In this document: in pieces, positions 17,175 to 24,645 of the stretch
How positions within the stretch are numbered: the stretch's first letter is position 1
How the letters are laid out: every line of letters begins with the position of its first letter
NCBI GenBank assembly: GCA_030054025.1
Contig: JASGCQ010000022.1
Coordinates: 1-32,588, forward strand
From: Phycisphaerales bacterium
Lineage (GTDB): Bacteria; Bacteroidota; Bacteroidia; Chitinophagales; Chitinophagaceae
DNA length: 32,588 nucleotides
Direction: 5' to 3'
Notes under the pieces: generated by a model
The model's input: only the letters and a program-made list of their open reading frames with translations
The model's database searches: none
Told to the model about the DNA's origin: nothing
Translations under genes and position numbers: made by a program

Positions 17175-17606
17175 TTTTATTTTACTCTATGAAACATCTG
17201 CTCTTTCGGCTTATTTCATTTTATTTTGTCGTAGTTTAATTATCTTTATTCGGCAATATCTCCAATAATCACCTCCGACAATCGGCATATATATACCCAT
17301 TGCATTGCCGTATATATATGATTAACTTTTTGCCACATTGCTGAAAAATTAATTGAGTTTTTAAAAGTTAAAAAAATATTTGAGATTTGAATGTTGGTTT
17401 ATTACCTTTGCGCCAGCTAAAAAGGGAAAAACATTAAATCAAGCATCCCGCTTCACTGTCAGTACCTAATTAGTGACCCATTTGGGTAATAAAAACTAAA
17501 GTGTAGTATTTACATATATTTCAGCACTAAGGTTCGAGTTCAGCCCACACCACTACTATTTTTTACCGGCGTAAATCTTAGTAGCGTTTTAAAACCATTC
17601 AAAAAT
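17175..17606. other. Non-coding region before tRNA-Pro with an AT-rich inverted repeat
   Basis: No gene is supported. An 11-bp perfect inverted repeat, CATATATATAC (17286-17296) and GTATATATATG (17310-17320), is separated by 13 bases. A strong promoter match lies at 17379-17410. Near 17530-17554 the text AGGTTCGAGTTC, then GCCCACACCA, looks like a tRNA T-arm and 3' end, but no matching 5' acceptor arm or cloverleaf exists upstream, so it is at most a tRNA fragment. CTACTA (17553-17558) and TAGTAG (17579-17584) form a small inverted pair just upstream of the tRNA. Confidence 0.4.
17379..17410 (+). promoter_or_regulatory. Bacteroidota-type promoter upstream of tRNA-Pro
   Basis: TTTG (17379-17382), 20 bases, TACCTTTG (17403-17410): this is the best match in the window to the primary sigma-factor consensus TTTG-N19/20-TAnnTTTG. 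The first gene downstream is tRNA-Pro at 17607, so the precursor would carry a leader of about 190 bases, or there is a small RNA in between that I cannot recognise. Confidence 0.6.
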
Positions 17607-17683
17607 CGGGAAGTGGCGCAGGCCGGTAGCGCACCTGGTTTGGGACCAGGGGGTCGCAGGTTCGAATCCTGTCTTCCCGACCA
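17607..17683 (+). tRNA. tRNA-Pro (anticodon TGG)
   Basis: The 77-base cloverleaf has the acceptor stem CGGGAAG pairing with CTTCCCG, discriminator A and an encoded CCA. The anticodon stem CCTGG/CCAGG (17634-17638/17646-17650) encloses the loop TTTGGGA with anticodon TGG at 17641-17643. The T-arm is CAGG-TTCGAAT-CCTG. It reads proline codons, mainly CCA and CCG by wobble. A terminator follows within ten bases. Confidence 0.98.
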
Positions 17684-17691
17684 TTTAGAGA

Positions 17692-17720
17692 AAAACCTCA
17701 ACGAAAGTTGGGGTTTTTTT
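17692..17720 (+). terminator. Intrinsic terminator after tRNA-Pro
   Basis: Stem AAAACCTCAAC (17692-17702), GAAA tetraloop, GTTGGGGTTTT (17707-17717), with one G-T wobble pair, continued by further T residues. This is the classical form and position for ending a tRNA transcript. Confidence 0.85.
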
Positions 17721-18129
17721 GTGCTCAATACTCACTGGAATCAATAGTTTTGGGGGATTTTTCATCTAAGACTTAAATCTTGTAAGGCTCTAGAATTACT
17801 ACGACGCAACACCTGTAGAGTAAAACACGCCTTCAGCAACTTTGTAGAACGAATAAGAATTTGCCTAGCTTATTACCTAAGCCTCGATTATGTGTGCAAT
17901 CATATCAGCCAAGGAGCAAAAGCAATTGAGAAAACGAATAAACCTCCAGACTTATTTTCCGGACAACTAACACTCTAACTCAATAAAATCAAACACTTCA
18001 GCTCGCCAAAATCGCAATTCCTGAAAAGTTTCGGATGAGTGTGATCTATTTTTCAAAAAGGAGATTATTAACTATATGAGGCTTTTTGATATAAAGTCCT
18101 AGTTTTCTTAACCTGAAATGAAAATGAGA
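17721..18129. other. Gap between tRNA-Pro and dnaG, with an unassigned open frame
   Basis: No confident gene is present. On the plus strand 17748-17978 is open for 76 codons between TAG and TAA but has no ATG, GTG or TTG at a sensible place. Its translation looks protein-like in parts (KALELLRRNT; GAKAIEKTNKPPDLFSGQLTL at the end). I cannot assign it. It may be the C-terminal scrap of a decayed gene next to a tRNA 3' end, a common integration site, or chance. Confidence 0.3.
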
Positions 18130-18161
18130 TTGTGCGCAGCAAATATTTTCAGCTATTTTTG
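18130..18161 (+). promoter_or_regulatory. Putative dnaG promoter
   Basis: TTG (18130-18132), 21 bases, TATTTTTG (18154-18161). The -7 element matches TAnnTTTG fully; the spacing is slightly long. The dnaG ATG is 20 bases downstream, giving a short leader. Confidence 0.5.
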
Positions 18162-18181
18162 TCAGTTCCTTATACAAACAA

Positions 18182-20122
18182 ATGATTGCCCCAGCCTCCA
18201 TACAAGAAGTAATGAACCGTGCGGATATCGTAGAGGTCGTGGAGCAGTTTGTTCGACTCAAAAAGCGGGGTGCCAATTATATTGCCAATTGCCCTTTTCA
18301 TAACGAAAAGTCGCCCTCCTTTTCCGTGTCGGCGAGCAAAGGTATTTTCAAATGTTTTGGCTGTGGCAAAGGCGGCAATGCCGTTACCTTCGTACAAGAA
18401 CACGAAAAAATCACCTACCCCGAAGCCATTCGATGGTTGGCAGAATTTTATAAAATTCCCCTCGAAGAAACTAAAGCATCTGAAGAGCAAATACAATTAC
18501 AACAGGCAGAAGAAAGCCTACGCATCTTCAATGAATTTTCGGCAGCTTATTTTACCAACACCCTGCTGCATACCGAAGAAGGACAAACCATCGGACTATC
18601 TTATTTCAAAGAAAGAGGATTCCGTACCGAAACCATCGAAAAATTTCGACTAGGTTATTGCCCCGAAGATGGTTCTTCGTTTTACAAAGAAGCCCTAGCC
18701 AAAGGTTATCCCACAGAATTGATGGAAAAGTCGGGGTTGGTAAAAAATGCCAATGGTCGCTGGTACGATACCTATCGGGGACGCGTTATTTTTCCTATTC
18801 AAAACATGACGGGGAGAGTATTGGGCTTTGGGGCACGTATTCTCAAAACCAACGACAAAGCACCCAAATATATCAATTCGCCCGAGAATGAACTGTACAA
18901 CAAAAGCCGAGTACTTTATGGCTTGTACCAATCGCGCCAAGCCATGGGCAAGTTGGACGAATGTTATTTGGTAGAAGGCTATACCGACGTTATCTCGCTA
19001 CACCAAGGAGGCATAGAAAATATAGTATCAAGCAGTGGTACCTCCCTGACCGAAGATCAGTTGCGCATCATAGGCCGGACCACCAAAAACCTCACCATCC
19101 TCTACGATGGCGATGGAGCAGGCATCAAAGCCGCCATGCGCGGTATGGATATGGCATTGTCGCAGAGCTTCAATGTAAAACTAGCCCTCTTACCCGAAGG
19201 GCAAGACCCTGACAGCTACATCCAAAGCGTTGGTGCCAGTGGATTTAACGAATACATCAAAGCGCATAAAAGAGATATTATCGGCTTCCGCATGGAAGTG
19301 GGTATGAAGGAGACCGAAAACGACCCTGTCAAAAAATCGAAATTGGTGAATGAAATTGCCGAAAGCATTTCGCACATCAACAAAGCAGAAGAATTTGCCC
19401 TGCAGGATTATTATATCAAGCAAGCAGCCGAGCTACTGCAAGTAGATGAAAACGGAATGATTAATTTGGTCAATAAATTTATTCGCGACCGTATAGACCA
19501 AGACCGAAGACAAATACAGCAAAGCCATTCAGAAGAAGCATTGGTAAACCTACCTATAGAACAATCTTTTGTAGAAGCCAACAGCAATGCCGTTGATGAA
19601 TCGCAAGAATGGCAATTGATTCGAGTACTCATCACCCATGGCGACAAAAGCGTAGAAGGATTTACAAATGCTGCGCAAATGATTTACGAGCGTATAGACC
19701 CTGAGATGATTGAAGTGTCCGAAGCAGCCTTGTTTTACCAAAGCTACTTTGACTATGTACGCGAACATCAGAGTTTGCCTAACATACACTATTTCACGAA
19801 TCATCCCAATGAAAAAATACAAATTCGTAGTGCTACACTACTCCAAAACAAAAATGAAGTAAGCCTCAACTGGCTAAAAATATATGGTATAGGCTCTCTA
19901 AATGGCGAAGACAATTACTTGAACGACATCGAAAGTTCGCTCGGCTATTTCGAACTCAAAAAAATAAAAATTATGCAGGCGGATGTACGCAAAAACATGA
20001 GTCAAGCCAAAGAAAGCTCCACAATGATAGGATTGATGGAGCAGTTTATTGCACTCAAGAAAACGGAACAAGAAATATTGCTGCGCCCAGGTACCGTTAT
20101 TGTCAAATCGCTTACGAGATAG
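18182..20122 (+). CDS. dnaG: DNA primase
   Basis: DnaG makes the RNA primers for replication and is recruited by the DnaB helicase. The 646-aa protein has the CHC2 zinc finger (Cys37, His40, Cys58, Cys61), the catalytic core, and the TOPRIM domain with Glu265 in VEGYTD and Asp309/Asp311 in YDGDGAG. The C-terminal part after about residue 430 is less conserved and is the expected helicase-interaction region. Length is typical for Bacteroidota. ATG 18182 puts the first conserved helix (ASIQEVMNRADIVEVV) immediately at the N-terminus. The gene stands alone, between a promoter-like element and a hairpin terminator. Confidence 0.97.
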   Translation: MIAPASIQEVMNRADIVEVVEQFVRLKKRGANYIANCPFHNEKSPSFSVSASKGIFKCFGCGKGGNAVTFVQEHEKITYPEAIRWLAEFYKIPLEETKASEEQIQLQQAEESLRIFNEFSAAYFTNTLLHTEEGQTIGLSYFKERGFRTETIEKFRLGYCPEDGSSFYKEALAKGYPTELMEKSGLVKNANGRWYDTYRGRVIFPIQNMTGRVLGFGARILKTNDKAPKYINSPENELYNKSRVLYGLYQSRQAMGKLDECYLVEGYTDVISLHQGGIENIVSSSGTSLTEDQLRIIGRTTKNLTILYDGDGAGIKAAMRGMDMALSQSFNVKLALLPEGQDPDSYIQSVGASGFNEYIKAHKRDIIGFRMEVGMKETENDPVKKSKLVNEIAESISHINKAEEFALQDYYIKQAAELLQVDENGMINLVNKFIRDRIDQDRRQIQQSHSEEALVNLPIEQSFVEANSNAVDESQEWQLIRVLITHGDKSVEGFTNAAQMIYERIDPEMIEVSEAALFYQSYFDYVREHQSLPNIHYFTNHPNEKIQIRSATLLQNKNEVSLNWLKIYGIGSLNGEDNYLNDIESSLGYFELKKIKIMQADVRKNMSQAKESSTMIGLMEQFIALKKTEQEILLRPGTVIVKSLTR

Positions 20123-20128
20123 CTATCC

Positions 20129-20161
20129 CATTTGGATTTTAAAATCCCAAATGCCGTTTTT
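20129..20161 (+). terminator. Probable terminator after dnaG
   Basis: CATTTGGATTTT (20129-20140) pairs with AAAATCCCAAATG (20141-20153) with one bulged C, and is followed by CCG and a run of five T. The top of the hairpin is self-complementary TTTTAAAA, so the loop is about four bases. Confidence 0.6.
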
Positions 20162-20167
20162 CTTTCA

Positions 20168-20175
20168 TAGCTTTG
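20168..20175 (+). promoter_or_regulatory. -7 element before the lipoprotein gene
   Basis: TAGCTTTG matches TAnnTTTG, 25 bases before the ATG at 20201 and directly after the dnaG terminator. A -33 TTTG at the right distance is not evident. Confidence 0.4.
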
Positions 20176-20200
20176 ACTTATCGTAGTTAAATCAAATTTT

Positions 20201-21061
20201 ATGAAATCCCCAATTTTTACCGCCACTGCCGCAGTCCTTTGCTTAGCTTTGCTCCAGAGCTCTTGCCAGCAAAATACTGCAAATGGCAAAGCAGAAATCA
20301 ACGATACCATCGAGGCTAATGCCGCTCATCATTCATTAGAGCCCATCAATCTGTTGCCCGTTATGGGTTCGCCGGAATTTGCCGATGCAGCACTGAGCCT
20401 ACGAACGGCTCGTGTAGCAGAAATCAGCAAAGACTCCGCCAAAATAGCTTTTGAATTTGATGTTAAAAACTACAACCTCAAAAACCAAACATCAGATGCC
20501 AACAACAAACAATGCAGCAATTCCGACAAAGGGCAACATATTCATTTCATCCTCGACAACAAGCCTTACACCGCACTCTACGAGCCCAAACACGAGGTGA
20601 CGCTTGCTAAAAACACTGAACATTACCTCATGTGCTTCTTATCCCGCTCCTATCACGAAAGTATCAAAAGTAAAGGCGCAGCATTTGTATTCCATTTCAA
20701 AATAGATGGAAATGGTAAGATGGAAAAATTGGCTGACCCCAAAACGCCTATGCTATTTTACAGCCGCCCCAAAGGAGATTATTTAGGCAAAGATACCAGC
20801 AATCTTTTGCTCGATTTTTATGTATGGAACGCTACTCTGGGTGCAGACTATAAAGTAAAAGCCAACATCGAAAACGAAAGCAATGGGCAAAAGAAAGGAG
20901 TTGTCATAGACAATTGGCAAGCCCAATTCATCGAACATTTAGGAAGCGGCAAAGCCTCAGTAAACCTTAGTTTAATCGGCAAAGATGGCAAAGCTGTGGA
21001 AGGACCTATGACCAATGCTACTCGCAATATCCAATTGGCGGCACAAGAGCCCCTCAAATAA
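20201..21061 (+). CDS. Probable lipoprotein of unknown function
   Basis: This 286-aa protein begins with a hydrophobic signal and a cysteine that fits a lipoprotein site (LLQSSC, Cys22), followed by a flexible linker to about residue 50. The body is a mixed, mostly beta region with the conserved-looking pieces GQHIHFILDNKPYTALYEP, HYLMCFLSRSYHES, and DTSNLLLDFYVWNATLG, the kind of pattern seen in a family common in Chitinophagaceae-type genomes. I do not know a function. The C-terminal 60 residues (NWQAQFIEHLGSGKASVNLS) resemble an immunoglobulin-like strand arrangement. The PLP enzyme gene follows after 27 bases, and may be co-transcribed. Confidence 0.8.
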   Translation: MKSPIFTATAAVLCLALLQSSCQQNTANGKAEINDTIEANAAHHSLEPINLLPVMGSPEFADAALSLRTARVAEISKDSAKIAFEFDVKNYNLKNQTSDANNKQCSNSDKGQHIHFILDNKPYTALYEPKHEVTLAKNTEHYLMCFLSRSYHESIKSKGAAFVFHFKIDGNGKMEKLADPKTPMLFYSRPKGDYLGKDTSNLLLDFYVWNATLGADYKVKANIENESNGQKKGVVIDNWQAQFIEHLGSGKASVNLSLIGKDGKAVEGPMTNATRNIQLAAQEPLK

Positions 21062-21088
21062 ATTGTTTCGTTTTATTATTACATTACA

Positions 21089-22312
21089 ATGTCTGATTCA
21101 AAACACAATATGGGCATAGACACCCTCTGTATTCATGGTGGTCATGCCGCTGATGCTCATCGTGCACACCTTACACCACTCTACGCCAGTAGCACCTATA
21201 GCTTCGATAGCGTAAGACAAGGAGTTGATATTTTTTCGGGCAAAGAACCCGGATATATTTATGGGCGGTTTGGCAATCCAACCATCAATGAGGTAGAGCG
21301 CAAAATCTCACTCCTAGAGGCTTTTGGACTGAAAGATGCTCAAGGCAACGACTTGTCTCTATATGCCATCCTACACGCATCAGGCATGGCGGCTATCACG
21401 ACCCTATTATTGTCCAACCTCAAAGCTGGCGACAAAATCATCACCCATCCATCACTCTATGGCGGTACGCAAGAGATGATTGACAAAATATTGCCAGGCT
21501 TGGGCATCGCTACGGTGATTGTGGATATGCACAATGACGAATTGGTACGCAGCACCATCAGCAAGGACGACAACATCAAAATGATGTATCTCGAAACACC
21601 TGCCAATCCTACCCTGCAGTGTATTGATTTGAAAAGATTAAGTGCCATTGGCAAAGAACATCATCTAATCGTCTGTGCCGACAATACTTTTTGTACGCCA
21701 TTATTGCAGCAGCCATTTGCTTACGATGTGGATTTTGTGATTCATTCTACCACCAAATTTCTTAATGGACATGGCACCGCTATTGGCGGCATTTTGATAG
21801 GTAGAGATGCCAGAAGAATGAATACTGATGTGAAGAAAATGCACCGCTTATTGGGTGCCAACAGCAATGCTTTTGATGCCTTTTTACTCACCAATGGCTT
21901 GCGTACCCTATCGTTGCGCATGGAGCGCCATTGCAGCAATGCCATGAAAGTAGCCGAATATTTAACGAAGCACCCGCAAGTAGCTACGGTCAATTATCCC
22001 GGACTCAGTTACCATCCACATCATGCAATAGCCAAAGCCCAAATGAAAGATTTTGGTGGGCTGATGAGCATTGAACTGAAAGGAGGTTTTGATGCCGCAG
22101 CTTCTTTTATGAATAAATTGAAAGTATGTACCAATGCCGTATCGCTTGGCACTTGCGACACCTTGGTATCGCATCCTGCCTCTACTACCCATGTAGGCGT
22201 ATCACACGAATTGCGCTTGGCTTCAGGCATCAGCGACGGACTCATCCGTATGAGCATCGGCTTAGAATCTGTTGCCGATATCATTGCCGATTTAGAACAG
22301 GCATTGGGCTAG
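21089..22312 (+). CDS. Cys/Met metabolism PLP-dependent enzyme (gamma-lyase type)
   Basis: This 407-aa fold-type I PLP enzyme belongs to the cystathionine gamma-synthase/gamma-lyase/methionine gamma-lyase/O-acetylhomoserine sulfhydrylase family. The PLP lysine is Lys223 in HSTTKFLNGHG; other hallmarks are YGRFGNPT, LHASGMAAI, ADNTFCTPLL and the ending GISDGLIRMSIGLE. Where classical methionine gamma-lyases have a reactive cysteine after the SLYG turn, this protein has glycine (SLYGGT), so a pure methionine gamma-lyase is less likely. Together with the cystathionine beta-synthase in this window it would complete homocysteine-to-cysteine transsulfuration if it is a cystathionine gamma-lyase; this is inference. 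The exact activity within the family cannot be fixed by eye. A strong terminator follows. Confidence 0.9.
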   Translation: MSDSKHNMGIDTLCIHGGHAADAHRAHLTPLYASSTYSFDSVRQGVDIFSGKEPGYIYGRFGNPTINEVERKISLLEAFGLKDAQGNDLSLYAILHASGMAAITTLLLSNLKAGDKIITHPSLYGGTQEMIDKILPGLGIATVIVDMHNDELVRSTISKDDNIKMMYLETPANPTLQCIDLKRLSAIGKEHHLIVCADNTFCTPLLQQPFAYDVDFVIHSTTKFLNGHGTAIGGILIGRDARRMNTDVKKMHRLLGANSNAFDAFLLTNGLRTLSLRMERHCSNAMKVAEYLTKHPQVATVNYPGLSYHPHHAIAKAQMKDFGGLMSIELKGGFDAAASFMNKLKVCTNAVSLGTCDTLVSHPASTTHVGVSHELRLASGISDGLIRMSIGLESVADIIADLEQALG

Positions 22313-22340
22313 TGCCTAATTTTATTGAATGAATAATTTG

Positions 22341-22373
22341 AGGGTGCTGAATAAATTTCAGCACCCTTTTTTA
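22341..22373 (+). terminator. Strong intrinsic terminator after the PLP enzyme
   Basis: A perfect 11-bp stem, AGGGTGCTGAA (22341-22351) and TTCAGCACCCT (22357-22367), with loop TAAAT, runs into a stretch of T residues. It ends the lipoprotein/PLP-enzyme transcript. Confidence 0.9.
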
Positions 22374-22852
22374 TGCACTAAATCACCCTCTTCATGGTTG
22401 CTAGCCTCCCTAAAAAATAATTTCAACTTTTCTATGGCTCCACTTGCTATGGGCTACTATATTCTTCGCATCTGTTCTGCCCATGAAGATGTCTTTGTGT
22501 AAAGATTTCAGTAGCTATCATTCAAGATATAGGACAAGTTTCAAGTACTACCCTTACGAAGATTTTTGAATGATCATCTTGAGCCAGACGAAGAATAAGG
22601 CAATTCGAAAATTTTCGTTGCTTAATAAATATCTATTAGGCACAAATACGCTACACTGCATTAGTTTTAGGCATAAGCTAGAGGAGTACAGTCGGACACC
22701 CTTGCGGATTCTTAAACTTAGGGGTACTTTATGATATTAACTGCTTGCAAATATTTTATATATTGTGCCGTTTTTTTTGTCTGCGCAATCAATTGAAGTA
22801 AAAGTATAAAAGTCTTTAATGGGGCAAATTCTCCAATTCCCTTGCTTTCAAC
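22374..22852. other. Non-coding gap, about 480 bases
   Basis: I see no gene or RNA here. The longest frames are short and show no family features. The palindrome CGAAAATTTTCG occurs near 22596. The region may hold regulatory sequence for the TPR lipoprotein or be decayed coding sequence. Confidence 0.4.
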
Positions 22853-22860
22853 TATATTTG
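22853..22860 (+). promoter_or_regulatory. -7 element before the TPR lipoprotein gene
   Basis: TATATTTG followed by C matches TAnnTTTG, 39 bases before the ATG at 22900. A clear -33 is not visible. Confidence 0.4.
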
Positions 22861-22899
22861 CCCAAGCGAAAACAACCTTATTTATTGCCTCCTTGTTGA

Positions 22900-23919
22900 A
22901 TGAAAAAAATAAAATTAATTTTGAGCGTCTTAGCCCTCCAATTATTGGTGGCCTGTGTCGACTCATCTACTAAAAATAGTACCCCTGCACAAGCTCAGGA
23001 TGAAGCGTTTCAGCACCCGTCTGTAGCTTCTATTACCCAAAAAATAGAGCAAGCACCCAAAAATGCCGCTTTATTTTTTCAGCGTGCCAAAGCATTGCGT
23101 GCTTTACAAGAAGATTCTTTGGCACTCAACGATTTCAAACAAGCTATTGCATTGGATAGTACAAAGGCTATTTACTTTTCGGCTATTGGCGAATTGTTGT
23201 TTGAACATAAAGATGTAGATGGTTCGTTGCAATGGTTTAAAAGAGCGATACAGCTCGACTCTAAAGACCCTGTGGCTCATCTCAAATTTGCCAAAATGCT
23301 CATGTTTATCGCCGACAACCAACAGGCTTTTTCTGAAATTAATACTGTTTTGCGTCAAGATCCCTATAATTCGGAAGCCTATTTTTTAAAAGGTTTGGTA
23401 TATAAAAACATGAAAGATACTGCCAAAGCAATTTCCAGTTTTCAAACCTCGGTACAGGTAGATCCTGGCTATCAGCCTTCTATCTTACAATTGGCGCTTA
23501 TCTATGCTGCAAAAAATGATTCGCTAGCCTTATGCTATTTCGACAATGCTTTTGCTGCTGATACCACACAATTGGTTGCTTTGTATGGCAAGGCCTTATT
23601 TTATCAAGATCATCAACAACCCGAAAAGGCAAAAGCAGTGTATAAAAAATGTATTGTACGCAATCCTCAATATACTGATGCCTTCTTCAATACAGGTTGG
23701 ATCTTGATGCATCAAGATTCATTGGAAAAGGCGGCAAAGCAATTTGATTTTGTAACCAAAATAGAACCGACTAACTCTGGAGCTTATTACAATAGAGGCT
23801 TGTGCTACGAATTATTGAAACGCAATGCTGAAGCCATTAATAACTATAAACAAGCAATAGAATTTGACCCTGAATATCAAGAGCCAAAAAACGGCTTAAA
23901 AAGATTGAAGGCGAAGTGA
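22900..23919 (+). CDS. TPR-repeat lipoprotein
   Basis: This 339-aa protein has a lipoprotein signal (MKKIKLILSVLALQLLVAC, lipobox LVAC, Cys19) and then, from about residue 40 to the end, seven or more tandem tetratricopeptide repeats, recognisable by the recurring A-x-x-x-F-x-x-A-I-x-x-D-P pattern (for example DFKQAIALDSTKAIYFSAIG and NYKQAIEFDPEYQEP). TPR arrays are protein-interaction scaffolds; as a lipoprotein it probably sits on the periplasmic face of a membrane. No partner can be named. The rpe gene follows after 50 bases. Confidence 0.88.
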   Translation: MKKIKLILSVLALQLLVACVDSSTKNSTPAQAQDEAFQHPSVASITQKIEQAPKNAALFFQRAKALRALQEDSLALNDFKQAIALDSTKAIYFSAIGELLFEHKDVDGSLQWFKRAIQLDSKDPVAHLKFAKMLMFIADNQQAFSEINTVLRQDPYNSEAYFLKGLVYKNMKDTAKAISSFQTSVQVDPGYQPSILQLALIYAAKNDSLALCYFDNAFAADTTQLVALYGKALFYQDHQQPEKAKAVYKKCIVRNPQYTDAFFNTGWILMHQDSLEKAAKQFDFVTKIEPTNSGAYYNRGLCYELLKRNAEAINNYKQAIEFDPEYQEPKNGLKRLKAK

Positions 23920-23969
23920 AAAAATAAATACAACTTGCGCTTGGCGCATCACTAAAAAAATACAAAAAA

Positions 23970-24617
23970 ATGATAGCACCTTCCGTATTATCTGCCGATT
24001 TTTTGCACTTGGGTAGAGATGTAGAGATGATTAACAATAGTGACGCCGATTGGTTTCATGTAGATGTAATGGATGGTAGATTTGTGTCTAATATTAGTTT
24101 TGGGTTGCCCATTATCAAAGCCATTAAAAAGTTGGCGACAAAACCATTAGATGTTCATTTGATGATTGTAGAACCTGAAAAATATTTTCGGGATTTTAAA
24201 GATGCTGGAGCCGATATACTTTCGGTACATTTAGAAGCCTCTACACACTTGCATCGCAGCTTGCAAGCTATCAAAGCTTTAGGCATGAAGGCAGGTGTAG
24301 CCATTAATCCTCATACTCCAGTGTCTTTATTAGCCGATATCATTCAGGATGTTGATTTGGTTTGCATGATGAGTGTCAATCCTGGATTGGGTGGTCAATC
24401 CTTCATTTCCAATACACTACTTAAAATCAAAGAACTCAAAAAAATGATTGTAGAAAAAGCTGCGCCAGCCTTGATAGAAATTGATGGTGGGGTAACCTTA
24501 GATAATGCCGCCACAATCGTAGCCGCAGGAGCAGATGTTTTGGTGGCAGGTAATACAGTGTTTTCTTCTGCCAATCCCAGCCAAACTATTACAGAGTTAA
24601 AGCACTTATCAAAATAA
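23970..24617 (+). CDS. rpe: Ribulose-phosphate 3-epimerase
   Basis: This enzyme interconverts ribulose-5-phosphate and xylulose-5-phosphate in the pentose phosphate pathway. The 215-aa TIM barrel starts IAPSVLSADF and carries the metal ligands His30, Asp32 (FHVDVMDG), His63 (LDVHLMI) and Asp172 (IDGGV), plus the phosphate-binding AAGADVLVAG near the end. The mobile loop MMSVNPGLGGQ is intact. Length is normal. A small hairpin-forming TGCGC-TTG-GCGCA lies just upstream in the gap from the TPR gene. Confidence 0.97.
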   Translation: MIAPSVLSADFLHLGRDVEMINNSDADWFHVDVMDGRFVSNISFGLPIIKAIKKLATKPLDVHLMIVEPEKYFRDFKDAGADILSVHLEASTHLHRSLQAIKALGMKAGVAINPHTPVSLLADIIQDVDLVCMMSVNPGLGGQSFISNTLLKIKELKKMIVEKAAPALIEIDGGVTLDNAATIVAAGADVLVAGNTVFSSANPSQTITELKHLSK

Positions 24618-24645
24618 AAATAGCTTTTCAACGTTTAAGCCAAAT

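Noticed and set aside
17540..17728. Minus-strand 62-codon frame across tRNA-Pro
   Set aside because: It is the antisense of the tRNA; the [22 protein letters not shown] peptide is a well-known artefact of tRNA-Pro genes.
22483..22569. 28-residue ATG frame in the gap before the TPR gene
   Set aside because: Short frames of this size are expected by chance, and nothing supports translation.
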